Assembly: GCA_016295145.1 (NCBI GenBank)
Contig: JAEDLR010000004.1
Location: forward strand, 1 to 58,204
Direction of reading: 5' to 3'
DNA: 58,204 nucleotides
Origin: Oscillospiraceae bacterium
GTDB lineage: Bacteria; Bacillota; Clostridia; Oscillospirales; Ruminococcaceae
Shown here: positions 50,501-58,204 of the stretch, in pieces
Layout: every line of letters begins with the position of its first letter
Position numbering within the stretch: the first letter of the stretch is position 1
Notes under the pieces: model-generated
Told to the model about the DNA's origin: nothing
Database searches by the model: none
What the model saw: only the letters and a program-made list of their open reading frames with translations
Made by a program: the position numbers and the translations under genes

Positions 50501-51128
50501 CCGTATTCGTGCACTGGGTTCTGTGAATGTGGCAGCCATTGATGAATACCGCGAGGTGTCCGAGCGTTATACGTTCCTTTCAGGGCAGATGAAGGACATC
50601 GAGCAGGCAAAGGGTGAACTGGAACACCTCATCGAGCAGCTTACCGAGGATATGTGCCGTATTTTCCGCGAAAGCTTTGATTTAATCAACCGCTATTTCA
50701 GCGAAATTTTCCACGAGTTGTTCGGCGGCGGCTCTGCGTCGCTGTCGCTTACCGATCCCGAACATATTCTGGAATCGGGTATTGAGATCAGCGTAGCCCC
50801 TCCCGGAAAGGTGATCCGTAACCTGATCGCTCTGTCGGGCGGTGAGCAGTCCTTTGTGGCAATCTGTATCTACTTTGCGATTCTGAAGCTTCGTCCGGCA
50901 CCGTTTTGTATTCTGGATGAGATTGATGCGGCATTGGATGAAGTCAATGTGCGTAAATACGCGCAGTATCTGAAAAAATTTATTGACCATACGCAGTTTG
51001 TGGTCATCACCCACCGACGCAGTGCCATGGAGGAAGCCAATGTGCTCTACGGCGTGACCATGCAGGAGGACGGCGTATCCCGTTTGCTGCGGCTCGACCA
51101 GGACGGTATGGCAATGGCAGAATCCTGA
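47568..51128 (+). CDS. smc: Chromosome segregation ATPase SMC
   Basis: Condensin core that organises the chromosome with ScpA/ScpB. 1186 residues. N-terminal Walker A GPNGSGKSN near 31-39; long coiled coils (about 165-490 and 670-1015); hinge (about 505-665) with GSFTGGSAA near 651-659; C-terminal signature LSGGEQSFVAI near 1087-1097 and Walker B FCILDEIDAALDE near 1111-1123. Start: ATG 47568 gives MYLKSLELHGFKSF, the family N-terminus, but AAGGAG is 13 bases away; GTG 47556 four codons earlier is nearly adjacent to that site. Followed by ftsY. Confidence 0.97.
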   Translation: MYLKSLELHGFKSFPDKIQLTFDQGMTAVVGPNGSGKSNIGDAVRWVLGEQSTKELRGKSMEDVIFAGTATRKPVGFASVTLTIDNSDHALSAPEDEVAVTRKLYRNGDSEYLINGKNVRLKDVNELFMDTGLGRDGYAIIGQGRIAEIVGAKSNERRDIFEEAAGVSKFRYKKQEAERKLAAAQENLLRINDIATELEGRIAPLKTQSEKAERFLVLAEERKQLEISVWNHRLTVLSSQMQSLADRCLQLTAEYENLQNDIAREEEKLQLAYRDMQQATVDIEQLQTLVVNAEQENANLIAGIAVCDNEIRHSTESVEVYHEQLRTLSLSASTWEQKIAEQDAYLTELLTRQQQLEAELQSVAEALAKAEQQAAASDTQAQAQDDALGQLVLQQSEQRVRLQTAEQDHRDAAEQVRKAKEESVSLAERLQQYAAKEQSLQQECGALEKKRTELLNRAEGFNRLGEGKEQKYQQAVDALTELNTEYRQVQQKQRILHDLEQNMEGYAGSVRQVLKVAGSGRLGGVYGTVAQLITVQPQYGTAIETALGGALQNLVVENEDAAKRCIRYLKDIHGGRATFLPLTTIRGGVLRENLSGISGFVAIACDLVGFDERYRSVMESLLGRIVVAEDIDSATLIAKQFGYRFRIVTLDGQVIHSGGSFTGGSAARSAGVITRKHEMEEAAANLKKLEAEQQTARIAAEKAKAEWDKLRADIEGVRALIVENDEQLNEKRRLLAQLQATAQADARMQETDAQRVERLQQRADQLLAICEESKSRIAALDAEIAAGEAKRAESRVQRSDIEQERIACTDRISVGKIRRAELLKDIETEQHNRLMMAQSMESSAEQKQNLEEQLKQAKAYIAQKEREKQTLLLTQQENRKKIDSSQEETRRLRALHEEKERYTRVLREGIDELRDAREKQSGERSRAEERLANAQKEIDDLVFRLQETYEMTRSEAEAYAQPIADLHETETALTTVKNRIRALGSVNVAAIDEYREVSERYTFLSGQMKDIEQAKGELEHLIEQLTEDMCRIFRESFDLINRYFSEIFHELFGGGSASLSLTDPEHILESGIEISVAPPGKVIRNLIALSGGEQSFVAICIYFAILKLRPAPFCILDEIDAALDEVNVRKYAQYLKKFIDHTQFVVITHRRSAMEEANVLYGVTMQEDGVSRLLRLDQDGMAMAES

Positions 51129-51175
51129 TACACTGATGCAGTGAAACAACCGCGTTGCAAAGAAAGGAGCCGCTT

Positions 51176-52144
51176 ATGGGCTTATTTGCAAAAATCCGTG
51201 ACGGATTGCGTAAAACCAGAGATAGCGTCATCAAGGGTATGCGCCGTCTGTTGCATTCGTTCACCAAAATTGATGAAGCACTCTTTGAGCAGCTGGAAGA
51301 AACCATGATTATGGGCGATATGGGTGCTGAGACCGCGATGCAGATCTGTGATACCCTCCGCGACCGTGTGAAAGAGCGCGGCATTACCGATCCCGATGAT
51401 ATTATGGGCCTGATTCAGGAGATCGTTGCCGAGATGATGGGCGAAGATGCCCCCCTGAATCTATCTACCAAACCGTCGGTCATTCTGGTCATCGGCGTCA
51501 ACGGTGCCGGCAAGACTACTACCATCGGCAAGCTGTGCAATCAGTTGAAGAATGAGGGCAAACAGGTTCTGGTTGCTGCCGCCGATACGTTCCGTGCCGC
51601 TGCCATCGACCAGCTTGCCGTGTGGACAGACCGTGCAGGTGTCACTTTAGTGCGCCATGCCGAGGGCAGTGACCCTGCTGCAGTGGTTTATGATGCGGTG
51701 GTTGCCGCCAAGGCAAGAGGCTGTGATGTGGTGATCTGTGATACCGCTGGCAGACTGCACAACAAGAAGAATCTGATGCAGGAGCTTGCAAAGATCAACC
51801 GTGTCATCGACCGCGAAGCAGAGGGCTGCGCCAGAGAGTGTTTGCTGGTGTTGGATGCCACCACAGGTCAGAATGCCGTCAATCAGGCAAGGCTGTTCCA
51901 GGAGGTTGCGCCCATCACGGGCATTGTGCTGACAAAGCTGGACGGCACCGCAAAGGGCGGTATCGTGATCTCCATCTGCAATGAACTGAAGATTCCTGTG
52001 AAACTCATTGGCGTGGGCGAATCCATTGATGATTTGCAGGCGTTTTCTTCCAAGGATTTTGTAGAGGCTCTCTTTGACCGTGAAGCGGTTGCCGATATTG
52101 AACAGGAGGATGGGGAAAATGCTGTTGATTCTGGCAACGAATAA
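51176..52144 (+). CDS. ftsY: Signal recognition particle receptor FtsY
   Basis: Receives SRP-ribosome complexes at the membrane. 322 residues, with only a short N-terminal acidic/amphipathic region, as in Gram-positives. GTPase motifs: GVNGAGKTTTIGK near 110-122, AADTFRAAA near 137-145, DTAGR near 188-192, TKLDGTAKGG near 252-261. ATG 51176 follows AAAGGAG. Its 3' end overlaps the next gene by 26 bases. Confidence 0.97.
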   Translation: MGLFAKIRDGLRKTRDSVIKGMRRLLHSFTKIDEALFEQLEETMIMGDMGAETAMQICDTLRDRVKERGITDPDDIMGLIQEIVAEMMGEDAPLNLSTKPSVILVIGVNGAGKTTTIGKLCNQLKNEGKQVLVAAADTFRAAAIDQLAVWTDRAGVTLVRHAEGSDPAAVVYDAVVAAKARGCDVVICDTAGRLHNKKNLMQELAKINRVIDREAEGCARECLLVLDATTGQNAVNQARLFQEVAPITGIVLTKLDGTAKGGIVISICNELKIPVKLIGVGESIDDLQAFSSKDFVEALFDREAVADIEQEDGENAVDSGNE

Positions 52145-52721
52145 TCAGAACAAGTTGCGTGAGATCCGCGAGATGTTAAGCGATACTGCGCTGAACGTCT
52201 GTGGACAGCGCGAGGCAGGCATTGATCTTGCAGTGGAAGAAAACGGCACGACCTTTGCCGAGAATGCCGCGATCAAGGCGCAGGCAATTTTTGATCTGCA
52301 ATCTGCGAAAAAACAAAATTGCTATGTGTTGGCGGATGACAGCGGTCTTTGCGTGGATGCCCTAGACGGCGCGCCCGGTGTGTATTCTCACCGATTTGCA
52401 GGGGAGGATGCCACCGATGCACAACGATGTGAAAAGCTGCTTTCTCTGATGAAAGCTGTGCCGAGAGCGCAACGCGGTGCCCATTTTGCCTGTGCCATGT
52501 GCCTGATCGCCCCCGACGGAACGCAATATGCCGTGGAGGGCAGGGTGGATGGCTGCATCGGGTATGCCCCCCATGGGGAAAACGGTTTTGGATATGACCC
52601 GGTGTTTGAGATCAACGGGCGTAGCTTTGCGGAGTTTACGGCAGAGGAGAAAAACGCCGTCAGCCATCGCAAGCGTGCCCTGGAACAAGTTGTGGCACTG
52701 CTGATGCAGCAAAGCCTTTGA
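52119..52721 (+). CDS. rdgB: XTP/dITP diphosphatase (RdgB/HAM1)
   Basis: Cleans the nucleotide pool of ITP, dITP and XTP. 200 residues. ATNNQNKLREI near 6-16, ADDSGLCVDAL near 70-80, and GFGYDPVF near 150-157 are the family motifs. The ATG at 52119 lies inside the ftsY end, after AGGAGG, so the two are translationally linked. yhbY follows after 12 bases. Confidence 0.96.
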   Translation: MLLILATNNQNKLREIREMLSDTALNVCGQREAGIDLAVEENGTTFAENAAIKAQAIFDLQSAKKQNCYVLADDSGLCVDALDGAPGVYSHRFAGEDATDAQRCEKLLSLMKAVPRAQRGAHFACAMCLIAPDGTQYAVEGRVDGCIGYAPHGENGFGYDPVFEINGRSFAEFTAEEKNAVSHRKRALEQVVALLMQQSL

Positions 52722-52733
52722 GGAGGACAAATC

Positions 52734-53045
52734 ATGTTGACAAGTAAGCAACGCGCACAGTTGCGCGGTCTGGCAAACTCCATGGAAACGATTTTTCAGG
52801 TAGGCAAGGGCGGCATCGGGGAAGCAATGCTCCAACAGATCAAGGACGCACTGCGTGCCAGAGAACTCATCAAGCTGCGGGTGCTGGAAAACGCCGAGTA
52901 TTCCTCCAGAGAAGCCGCAGAGGAAATCGCTGCCGCCGTGGAAGCCGATGTGGTATGCGTCATCGGCAGCCGTTTTGTGCTGTATAAGCCCAATCCCAAA
53001 CAGCCTGTCATTGAACTGGTGCCTGCAAAGGGTAAGGGAAAGTAA
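52734..53045 (+). CDS. yhbY: YhbY family RNA-binding (CRM) protein
   Basis: 103 residues, a single CRM domain that binds pre-50S particles. KQRAQLRGLANSMETIFQVG near 5-24 and the GxxG loop GKGGIGE near 24-30 are clear, with a basic C-terminal KGKGK. Start follows TGAGGAGGAC. It leads the conserved yhbY-nadD-yqeK-LCP-rsfS set; nadD begins 2 bases after its stop. Confidence 0.93.
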   Translation: MLTSKQRAQLRGLANSMETIFQVGKGGIGEAMLQQIKDALRARELIKLRVLENAEYSSREAAEEIAAAVEADVVCVIGSRFVLYKPNPKQPVIELVPAKGKGK

Positions 53046-53047
53046 CA

Positions 53048-53665
53048 ATGCGCGTCGGATTGTTCGGCGGCAGTTTCAACCCGATTCACAACGGGCATCT
53101 GCATCTGGCGGAATCCGTAAAAACTGCCTGTGGATTGGATTATGTGCTGCTGATGCCCACCGGTACCGCGCCCCATAAATCCTCTGCCGCTTATGTGGGT
53201 GCCGAGCATCGGTATGCCATGTGCAAGCTTGCAGCAAGGGCATATGACTGGCTTGCGGTATCCGATTATGAAATTCGCAAAGACGGGAAATCCTATACCG
53301 TGGAAACACTCACGCACCTGAAAGCGCAGTATCCCCATGTGGCGTGGACGCTGATGATTGGCAGCGATATGCTGCTGACCTTTGACCGCTGGTACCGTTG
53401 GACGGATATTCTGGAGATGGCAGCGGTTTGCGCGGTGTCCCGGCAGTACGGTGATGAAGCGCAACTGCGTCAGAAGGCAGAGGCGTTGCAGCAGCAGATG
53501 CAACAGTGCGGGAAATCAGCGGATATCCTTGTGCTGTCTGTTGCGGCATTGCCTGTTTCTTCCACGCAAATTCGTGAGAAAATGCAAAAGAATGAAAATT
53601 GCTCTTGCCTTTTGCCCGAAAATGTAGTACAATATATGAATGTATACGGATTGTACCGTCAATGA
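53048..53665 (+). CDS. nadD: Nicotinate-nucleotide adenylyltransferase
   Basis: Adenylates nicotinate mononucleotide in NAD synthesis. 205 residues. Nucleotidyltransferase motifs GGSFNPIHNGHL near 7-18 and SSTQIREK near 176-183; IGSDM near 103-107. It starts 2 bases after yhbY with a GGGAAAG ribosome site inside that gene. yqeK follows, as in most Firmicutes. Confidence 0.96.
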   Translation: MRVGLFGGSFNPIHNGHLHLAESVKTACGLDYVLLMPTGTAPHKSSAAYVGAEHRYAMCKLAARAYDWLAVSDYEIRKDGKSYTVETLTHLKAQYPHVAWTLMIGSDMLLTFDRWYRWTDILEMAAVCAVSRQYGDEAQLRQKAEALQQQMQQCGKSADILVLSVAALPVSSTQIREKMQKNENCSCLLPENVVQYMNVYGLYRQ

Positions 53666-53688
53666 TATCCTTGTAAGGAGGCGTTTGT

Positions 53689-54300
53689 ATGGAGCAATCG
53701 CAGTTCACAACACAATTTCAGAGTTATATCGTATTGTTGCGTGCAAGGCTCTCCAAAAAGCGGTTTACGCATTCGGTGAATGTTGCCAATTCCGCCCGTG
53801 AGCTGGCAGTACGTTGGCACGCAGACCCCGATTGGGCATATCTTGCAGGGCTGCTGCACGATTGCTGCAAGGAACTGCCCCCGGAGGAGCAGGAAACCCT
53901 CATGCGCAGCGGCAGTTTTCCCGTAGAAGATGTGGAGTGGCTTTGCAGACCCGTGTGGCATGGCATTGCCGCCGCCTCGTATATGCAGCATACCCTTGGC
54001 ATCGAAAACCGTGAGGTGCTGGGTGCCGCACGGTGGCATACCGTCGGGCATGCCAATATGACGGTTTTGGAGGAGGTCGTCTACATGGCAGATCTCATTT
54101 CCGCGGACCGCAGCTACCGTGACGTGGATCGTATCCGCAAATTGGCTTTTTCGGATCTGCATAAGGCGATGCTTGCAGGCATATCCTTTTCGATAGAAAG
54201 TGTGTTGAAAAAAGGCACACCGTTGCCGGTATGTACCGCCGAAGCATATAATGATTATCTGCGGCGTATTGCCGCAAGAACCAAGCCTGACAGCAAATAA
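53689..54300 (+). CDS. yqeK: YqeK family HD-domain hydrolase (Ap4A hydrolase)
   Basis: 203 residues. HD phosphohydrolase of the family shown to split Ap4A symmetrically to ADP. Metal ligands: His in RFTHSVNVA near 28, His-Asp in LLHDCCKE near 57-58, and two further His in VWHG near 84 and RWHTVGH near 107. Start follows AAGGAGG. A small hairpin GCCGC/GCGGC lies after its stop (54308-54322) but has no T-run. Confidence 0.92.
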   Translation: MEQSQFTTQFQSYIVLLRARLSKKRFTHSVNVANSARELAVRWHADPDWAYLAGLLHDCCKELPPEEQETLMRSGSFPVEDVEWLCRPVWHGIAAASYMQHTLGIENREVLGAARWHTVGHANMTVLEEVVYMADLISADRSYRDVDRIRKLAFSDLHKAMLAGISFSIESVLKKGTPLPVCTAEAYNDYLRRIAARTKPDSK

Positions 54301-54396
54301 AACGATTGCCGCTTTCTGCGGCGAATAAACAGGAAGTTTTCAAGATCTGTATGGCAGATAGCAGAATGCAGCGTTTGTTCGCCAAAGGAGCAGTAT

Positions 54397-55635
54397 ATGG
54401 CAAAAAGCGGAAATACGACCGTCGCCGTGCATCGGCAGAAGAAACATAAAAAATACCGTCCCATGCGTTTTTCGGAGCGTCTGGGTGTGGTGATTGTCAT
54501 TGTATTGGCAGTGGGAATCTCTGCGGTAATGATCCTCTATGCAAAGCTGATTCCCTATGAATACACCGATGCCAATGGCAGAACCGTGAAAACACAGATC
54601 TCCCTGATGGACAAATTCCGTCACTGGAAGCCCTTTACGGGACAGCAGGGAACGCTGGATTCCAAGGAGTATTCCTTTGCGGTGAAAAGTGAGGCAGATG
54701 TGCAGGAACCTGCAGAGTTTGATGACGGGCTCGACCTCGATCAGATTCGTGAGGGGCAGTTCAGCATCCTGTTTCTGGGGCTGGATGAACAGCGCAGCAA
54801 TACCGATGTGATCATGCTTGCCGTATTCGATATCGCAGGCAATCAGATTCATGTGTTGCAGATTCCGCGGGATACCTATGTACCCGAATATACCTCGTTT
54901 ATCGGCGGAAAGATCAACAGCGTGTATGCCCTTGGTGACCCGTCCGTGTCTGCCGTGCAGCGTGTGGTGAACTGCATTGAGGAAACCTTCTGCATTCCCA
55001 TTGACCGCTATATTACCACGGGCTGTGAGGACATCGTGGACATTGTGGATCTCATTGGCGGCGTGCCCATTGATATGCCCTACACGATCCGCTACGAAGC
55101 GGACAAAATCATATATGCAGGCAAGCAGACATTAACCGGCCAGCAGGCGGAATGGATGGTGCGTTATCGTCACGGCTATACCGAGGGCGATATTGGCAGA
55201 ATGCAGGCGCAGCGTATCTTTCTTGCAGCGTTGATGCAAAAAGTCTGCGATATCGGTACTTTTTCGCTGCTGCGTTATGCCAATACCATCATTCATGAAG
55301 AACTGGTATATTCGGATCTTTCCATTGATGAAATGCGCAAGCTTGCCGATTTTGCACAAACCATCGGCATGGAGCGTATTTCGATGTATATGCTCCCCGG
55401 CGAGGCGGTCAACCATCGGCCGGAGCCCAAGGGCGCAAGCTATTCGGTCTGGTCGGTGCACTATCAACCGGCGGTGGAACTGCTTAATCTCCGTTTCCGC
55501 CCCTATTATCAGCCGATATTTCAACTGCCCATCCGTGAACTGGTCACCGAGGGCAATTATCGCGATACCACTTACGATTACGAATCCACCGATCTGGGTG
55601 CCGTCATCGGCGGCGATACCTTTGACGGTGACTGA
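54397..55635 (+). CDS. LytR-CpsA-Psr family cell-wall glycopolymer ligase
   Basis: 412 residues. Attaches teichoic acid or other glycopolymers to peptidoglycan on the outer face. A basic N-terminus and one membrane helix (about 30-50), a spacer rich in acidic residues, then the LCP catalytic domain (about 125-320): LFLGLDEQRSNTDVIML near 125-141, IPRDTYV near 157-163, INSVYALGD near 174-182, and the conserved Arg-rich YRHGYTEGDIGRMQAQR near 254-270. Start follows CAAAGGAG. Its place before rsfS is the standard arrangement. Confidence 0.93.
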   Translation: MAKSGNTTVAVHRQKKHKKYRPMRFSERLGVVIVIVLAVGISAVMILYAKLIPYEYTDANGRTVKTQISLMDKFRHWKPFTGQQGTLDSKEYSFAVKSEADVQEPAEFDDGLDLDQIREGQFSILFLGLDEQRSNTDVIMLAVFDIAGNQIHVLQIPRDTYVPEYTSFIGGKINSVYALGDPSVSAVQRVVNCIEETFCIPIDRYITTGCEDIVDIVDLIGGVPIDMPYTIRYEADKIIYAGKQTLTGQQAEWMVRYRHGYTEGDIGRMQAQRIFLAALMQKVCDIGTFSLLRYANTIIHEELVYSDLSIDEMRKLADFAQTIGMERISMYMLPGEAVNHRPEPKGASYSVWSVHYQPAVELLNLRFRPYYQPIFQLPIRELVTEGNYRDTTYDYESTDLGAVIGGDTFDGD

Positions 55636-55670
55636 ATCAATCAAGGAACGAAAAATCAAAGGAGGAACCT

Positions 55671-56039
55671 ATGACGACACAGGAAAAACTGGAAAAAATT
55701 GTGCAGACGCTGGACAAGAAGAAGGCAAAAGACATCCGTGTGATCGGCATTACCAACCTGACCATCATCGCAGACTATTTTGTGATCGCAACCGGTACCA
55801 GCACCACCCAGGTAAAGGCACTGGCAGGGGAGGTGGAATACGAGCTTTCCCAGTGCGGCGTGGAGCCGAAAAGTACGGAGGGATATCGCAGCGCCAACTG
55901 GATCGTGCTGGACTATGCCGATATCGTAGTCCATGTATTCTATGAGGATACCCGTGCAGAGTACCAACTGGAGCGTCTGTGGGCGGACGGTGAGCAGGTC
56001 GATATCTCCCACCTGCTGATCGAGGAGGATGCGCTGTGA
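55671..56039 (+). CDS. rsfS: Ribosome silencing factor RsfS
   Basis: Binds L14 on the 50S subunit and blocks subunit joining under starvation. 122 residues. Family signature: KAKDIRVIGITNLT near 18-31, ADYFVIATGTSTTQVKA near 34-50, and W-I-V-L-D-Y-A-D-I-V-V-H-V-F near 77-90. Start follows AAAGGAGGAAC. Its stop overlaps the GTG of the next gene. Confidence 0.96.
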   Translation: MTTQEKLEKIVQTLDKKKAKDIRVIGITNLTIIADYFVIATGTSTTQVKALAGEVEYELSQCGVEPKSTEGYRSANWIVLDYADIVVHVFYEDTRAEYQLERLWADGEQVDISHLLIEEDAL

Positions 56040-56371
56040 AAATGGAACGCGGTCAACTGCTGGCGACGGCAGTGGGTGGATATATGATACTCAAAGCGAT
56101 CATCAACGGCATCATCGGCGGGGGCATCAACCTAATCTCTTTGCTGGTCGCCGTTGCCGCAACAGTCTGTCTGTTTTTTGGCGTAAAGTGGAGCAATATT
56201 GTTGTCGGCATTGTGCTGGTCGCGCTGTTTTGCACCCATTTTGTGGAGAATGTCACCCATCTGCCCCAAAACCTTATCTACCTGATCGAAGGTTTGATGG
56301 ATGTTGGCGGTGGTGTGTTACTGGCTTTTCTGCCCGATATTCGCAGACATTGTAAATCAAACAACATTTAG
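56036..56371 (+). CDS. Unknown small membrane protein (GTG start)
   Basis: 111 residues, not recognised. Three or four hydrophobic segments, near 7-25, 28-46, 49-67 and 78-97, with few charges; likely a small integral membrane protein. GTG 56036 is 7 bases after GAGGAGG and overlaps the rsfS stop; an ATG two codons later is 13 bases away. It lies between rsfS and leuS, 29 bases before the latter, and is probably co-transcribed. No function is visible. Confidence 0.78.
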   Translation: MKMERGQLLATAVGGYMILKAIINGIIGGGINLISLLVAVAATVCLFFGVKWSNIVVGIVLVALFCTHFVENVTHLPQNLIYLIEGLMDVGGGVLLAFLPDIRRHCKSNNI

Positions 56372-56400
56372 CTTATTTTACAGAGAGGAAGCAAAAAATT

Positions 56401-58204
56401 ATGCAGGAATACCGTTTTCATGAGGTTGAAGAAAAATGGCAGGCATACTGGGATGCGCATAAGGTGTTTGCCGCCGAAAATGACTATACCAAGCCGAAAT
56501 TCTATGCACTGGTAGAGTTCCCGTATCCCTCGGGCGCCGGTATGCACGTGGGCCATATCAAGGCGTATTCGGGGTTGGAAGTCGTCAGCAGAAAGCGCCG
56601 TATGCAGGGCTATAATGTGCTATTCCCCATTGGCTTTGATGCTTACGGTCTGCCCACCGAGAATACCGCCATCAAAACAGGTGTACACCCCAGAGCCGTG
56701 ACCGACAAGAACATCCGGAAGTTTACGCAGCAGCTCAAGCGTGTGGGCTTCTCCTTCGATTGGTCTCGCGTGGTGGATACCACCGAGGAGCGCTACTATA
56801 AGTGGACACAGTGGATCTTCCTGAAAATGTTTGAGAAGGGTCTGGTATTCCGCGATAAGACTTCTGTGAACTACTGTCCAAGCTGTAAGGTCGTGCTGTC
56901 CAATGAGGATTCTCAGGGCGGCAAGTGCGATATCTGCCACAGCGAGATTGTGCAGAAAACCAAGGATGTTTGGTATCTGCGCATTACCCAATACGCCGAT
57001 CGACTGCTGGAAGGTCTGGAAACCGTTGATTATCTGCCCAACATCAAGCTGCAGCAGCAAAACTGGATCGGTAAATCCACGGGCGCGTTTGTGAACTTCA
57101 AGATCAAGGAGCAGGATGAGCAGCTTCGCATCTACACCACCCGTCCCGATACGCTTTATGGTGTGACCTTTATGGTTATGGCACCGGAGCATCCCATGAT
57201 CCAGAAGTATCGCGACAGCATTGCCAACATTGCTGCACTGGATGCCTACAAAGAGGAGTGCGCCAAGAAAACTGAGTTCGAGCGTACCCAACTGGTCAAA
57301 GATAAAACCGGTGTGAAGATTGAGGGTCTCACGGCGATCAATCCGCTGACCGGCAAGGAAATCCCCATCTACATCTCTGATTATGTCATGATGGGCTACG
57401 GCACTGGCGCGATCATGGCAGTGCCTGCCCACGATACCCGTGACTATGATTTTGCAAAGAAGTTCGGCATTGATATCATCGAGGTCATCAAGGGCGGCGA
57501 TATCACCAAAGAGGCATATACCGGCGAGGGCGAACTGGTCAATTCCGGTGAGCTCAACGGCCTGACCAACAAGAAGGATGCCATCGCCAAGGTGATGACC
57601 GTGCTGGAGCGTATGGGCTGCGGCGAAGCAGGCGTGCAGTACAAGATGAAGGATTGGGCATTCAACCGTCAGAGATACTGGGGCGAGCCGATCCCGCTGG
57701 TGCATTGCCCACATTGCGGTATCGTGGCTGTTCCTTATGAGGAGTTGCCGCTGCGTCTGCCCCCTGTGGAGAATTTCGAGCCGGGCACGGACGGTCAAAG
57801 CCCTCTCGCCAAGCTGGATTCTTTTGTCAACTGCACTTGTCCCCACTGCGGCGCACCCGCCAAGCGTGAAACCGATACCATGCCCCAGTGGGCAGGTTCT
57901 TCGTGGTATTTCCTGCGCTATTGTGATCCGGGCAACGATACTTGTCTGGCAGATATGGACGCGCTGAAATACTGGCTGCCTGTGGACTGGTACAACGGCG
58001 GTATGGAGCACGTTACGCGCCACATGATCTATTCGCGTTTCTGGCATAAGTTCCTGTATGATATCGGCGCAGTACCCACCGATGAGCCCTATGCAAAGCG
58101 TACCGCACAGGGGCTGATTCTTGGCCCCGACGGCGACAAGATGTCCAAAACCAAGGGCAATGTCATTGATCCCAACGATGTGGTTGACCAGTACGGTGCA
58201 GATG
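56401..58204 (+). CDS. leuS: Leucyl-tRNA synthetase, N-terminal part (3' end outside window)
   Basis: Class Ia synthetase that charges tRNA-Leu; 601 codons visible of an expected 800 or so. HIGH-type motif PYPSGAGMHVGH near 41-52, zinc-type Cys set CPSC near 160-163 and CDIC near 179-182, CP1 editing domain (about 220-410) with TTRPDTLYGVTF near 240-251 and VPAHDTRDYDFA near 341-352, and the KMSKT of the catalytic loop at 58138-58152. Start follows AGAGAGGAAGC. No T-box lies in the 29-base gap upstream, so expression depends on the yhbY-rsfS transcript or a distant promoter. Confidence 0.97.
   Translation, partial: MQEYRFHEVEEKWQAYWDAHKVFAAENDYTKPKFYALVEFPYPSGAGMHVGHIKAYSGLEVVSRKRRMQGYNVLFPIGFDAYGLPTENTAIKTGVHPRAVTDKNIRKFTQQLKRVGFSFDWSRVVDTTEERYYKWTQWIFLKMFEKGLVFRDKTSVNYCPSCKVVLSNEDSQGGKCDICHSEIVQKTKDVWYLRITQYADRLLEGLETVDYLPNIKLQQQNWIGKSTGAFVNFKIKEQDEQLRIYTTRPDTLYGVTFMVMAPEHPMIQKYRDSIANIAALDAYKEECAKKTEFERTQLVKDKTGVKIEGLTAINPLTGKEIPIYISDYVMMGYGTGAIMAVPAHDTRDYDFAKKFGIDIIEVIKGGDITKEAYTGEGELVNSGELNGLTNKKDAIAKVMTVLERMGCGEAGVQYKMKDWAFNRQRYWGEPIPLVHCPHCGIVAVPYEELPLRLPPVENFEPGTDGQSPLAKLDSFVNCTCPHCGAPAKRETDTMPQWAGSSWYFLRYCDPGNDTCLADMDALKYWLPVDWYNGGMEHVTRHMIYSRFWHKFLYDIGAVPTDEPYAKRTAQGLILGPDGDKMSKTKGNVIDPNDVVDQYGAD

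Noticed and set aside
56372..56400. T-box riboswitch upstream of leuS
   Set aside because: The gap is only 29 bases; no room for specifier loop or T-box.
56620..58047. 475-codon minus-strand frame
   Set aside because: Antisense to leuS, which has HIGH and KMSKS-type motifs; no ribosome site or family match.
1..58204. CRISPR array, insertion sequence, prophage or toxin-antitoxin locus
   Set aside because: No regularly spaced repeats, transposase or integrase motifs, or phage genes were seen; short tandem repeats are confined to 36473-36514 and the Thr-linker code.

Overview
The window reads as a chromosomal segment of a Gram-positive, anaerobic Clostridia-type bacterium, most like a fibre-degrading Ruminococcus (Oscillospiraceae). 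The evidence is the Firmicutes-type polC, rnc-smc-ftsY and yhbY-nadD-yqeK-LCP-rsfS gene orders, strong AGGAGG-type ribosome binding sites, sporulation-type genes (a BofA homologue and a SpoIIM-like protein), and two secreted pectin-degrading enzymes ending in poly-threonine linkers and type I dockerins, as in ruminococcal cellulosomes. GC content is moderate. No phage, insertion sequence or CRISPR array was seen. The species is inferred, not proven.

Layout. 1-8664 (+): end of cdsA, then dxr, rseP, an unknown membrane protein, ispG and polC (phospholipid and MEP isoprenoid synthesis, membrane protease, replicative polymerase). 8666-15664 (+): a histidine operon hisZ-G-D-C-B-H-A-F behind a consensus promoter with a TAGTARC repeat array; hisI/hisE and the histidinol-phosphatase gene are absent here. 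15781-17172: a MATE exporter, ending at a two-sided terminator. 17283-21609 (-): one promoter drives a DUF4317 protein, an S-adenosylhomocysteine hydrolase of the short type, an orphan 169-residue protein and an SAH/MTA-deaminase-like amidohydrolase, plausibly a deaminating route for SAM by-product recycling. 21671-23785 (-): a SASA-type acetylesterase and a YfcE-like phosphodiesterase.

23876-25191 (+): four very small genes ending in bofA. 25296-34003, mostly (-): a secreted protein, an aldehyde dehydrogenase, a PAP2 phosphatase, (+) an anchored orphan protein, a DUF624 protein, a SpoIIM-like protein, proC, folT and pfkA. folT is preceded by a well-matched tetrahydrofolate (THF) riboswitch whose downstream hairpin can hide the folT ribosome binding site. 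34125-38499: divergent dockerin-bearing pectinesterase (-) and PL10-type pectate lyase (+), separated by tRNA-Arg(ACG) with its own perfect promoter and terminator, and a six-copy 7-bp tandem repeat. The two enzymes share the same non-catalytic module before the linker.

38543-58204 (+) is housekeeping: infC-rpmI-rplT behind an attenuator-type leader and with an AUU start for infC; a SpoU/TrmH methyltransferase; dprA-topA-trmFO-plsX-rnc-smc-ftsY-rdgB; yhbY-nadD-yqeK-LCP-rsfS-(small membrane protein)-leuS, with leuS cut by the window end. The most interesting non-routine items are the SAH deaminase/hydrolase operon with its orphan member, the THF riboswitch with its RBS-masking hairpin, the paired pectinases with a shared uncharacterised module, and the small-protein cluster next to bofA.
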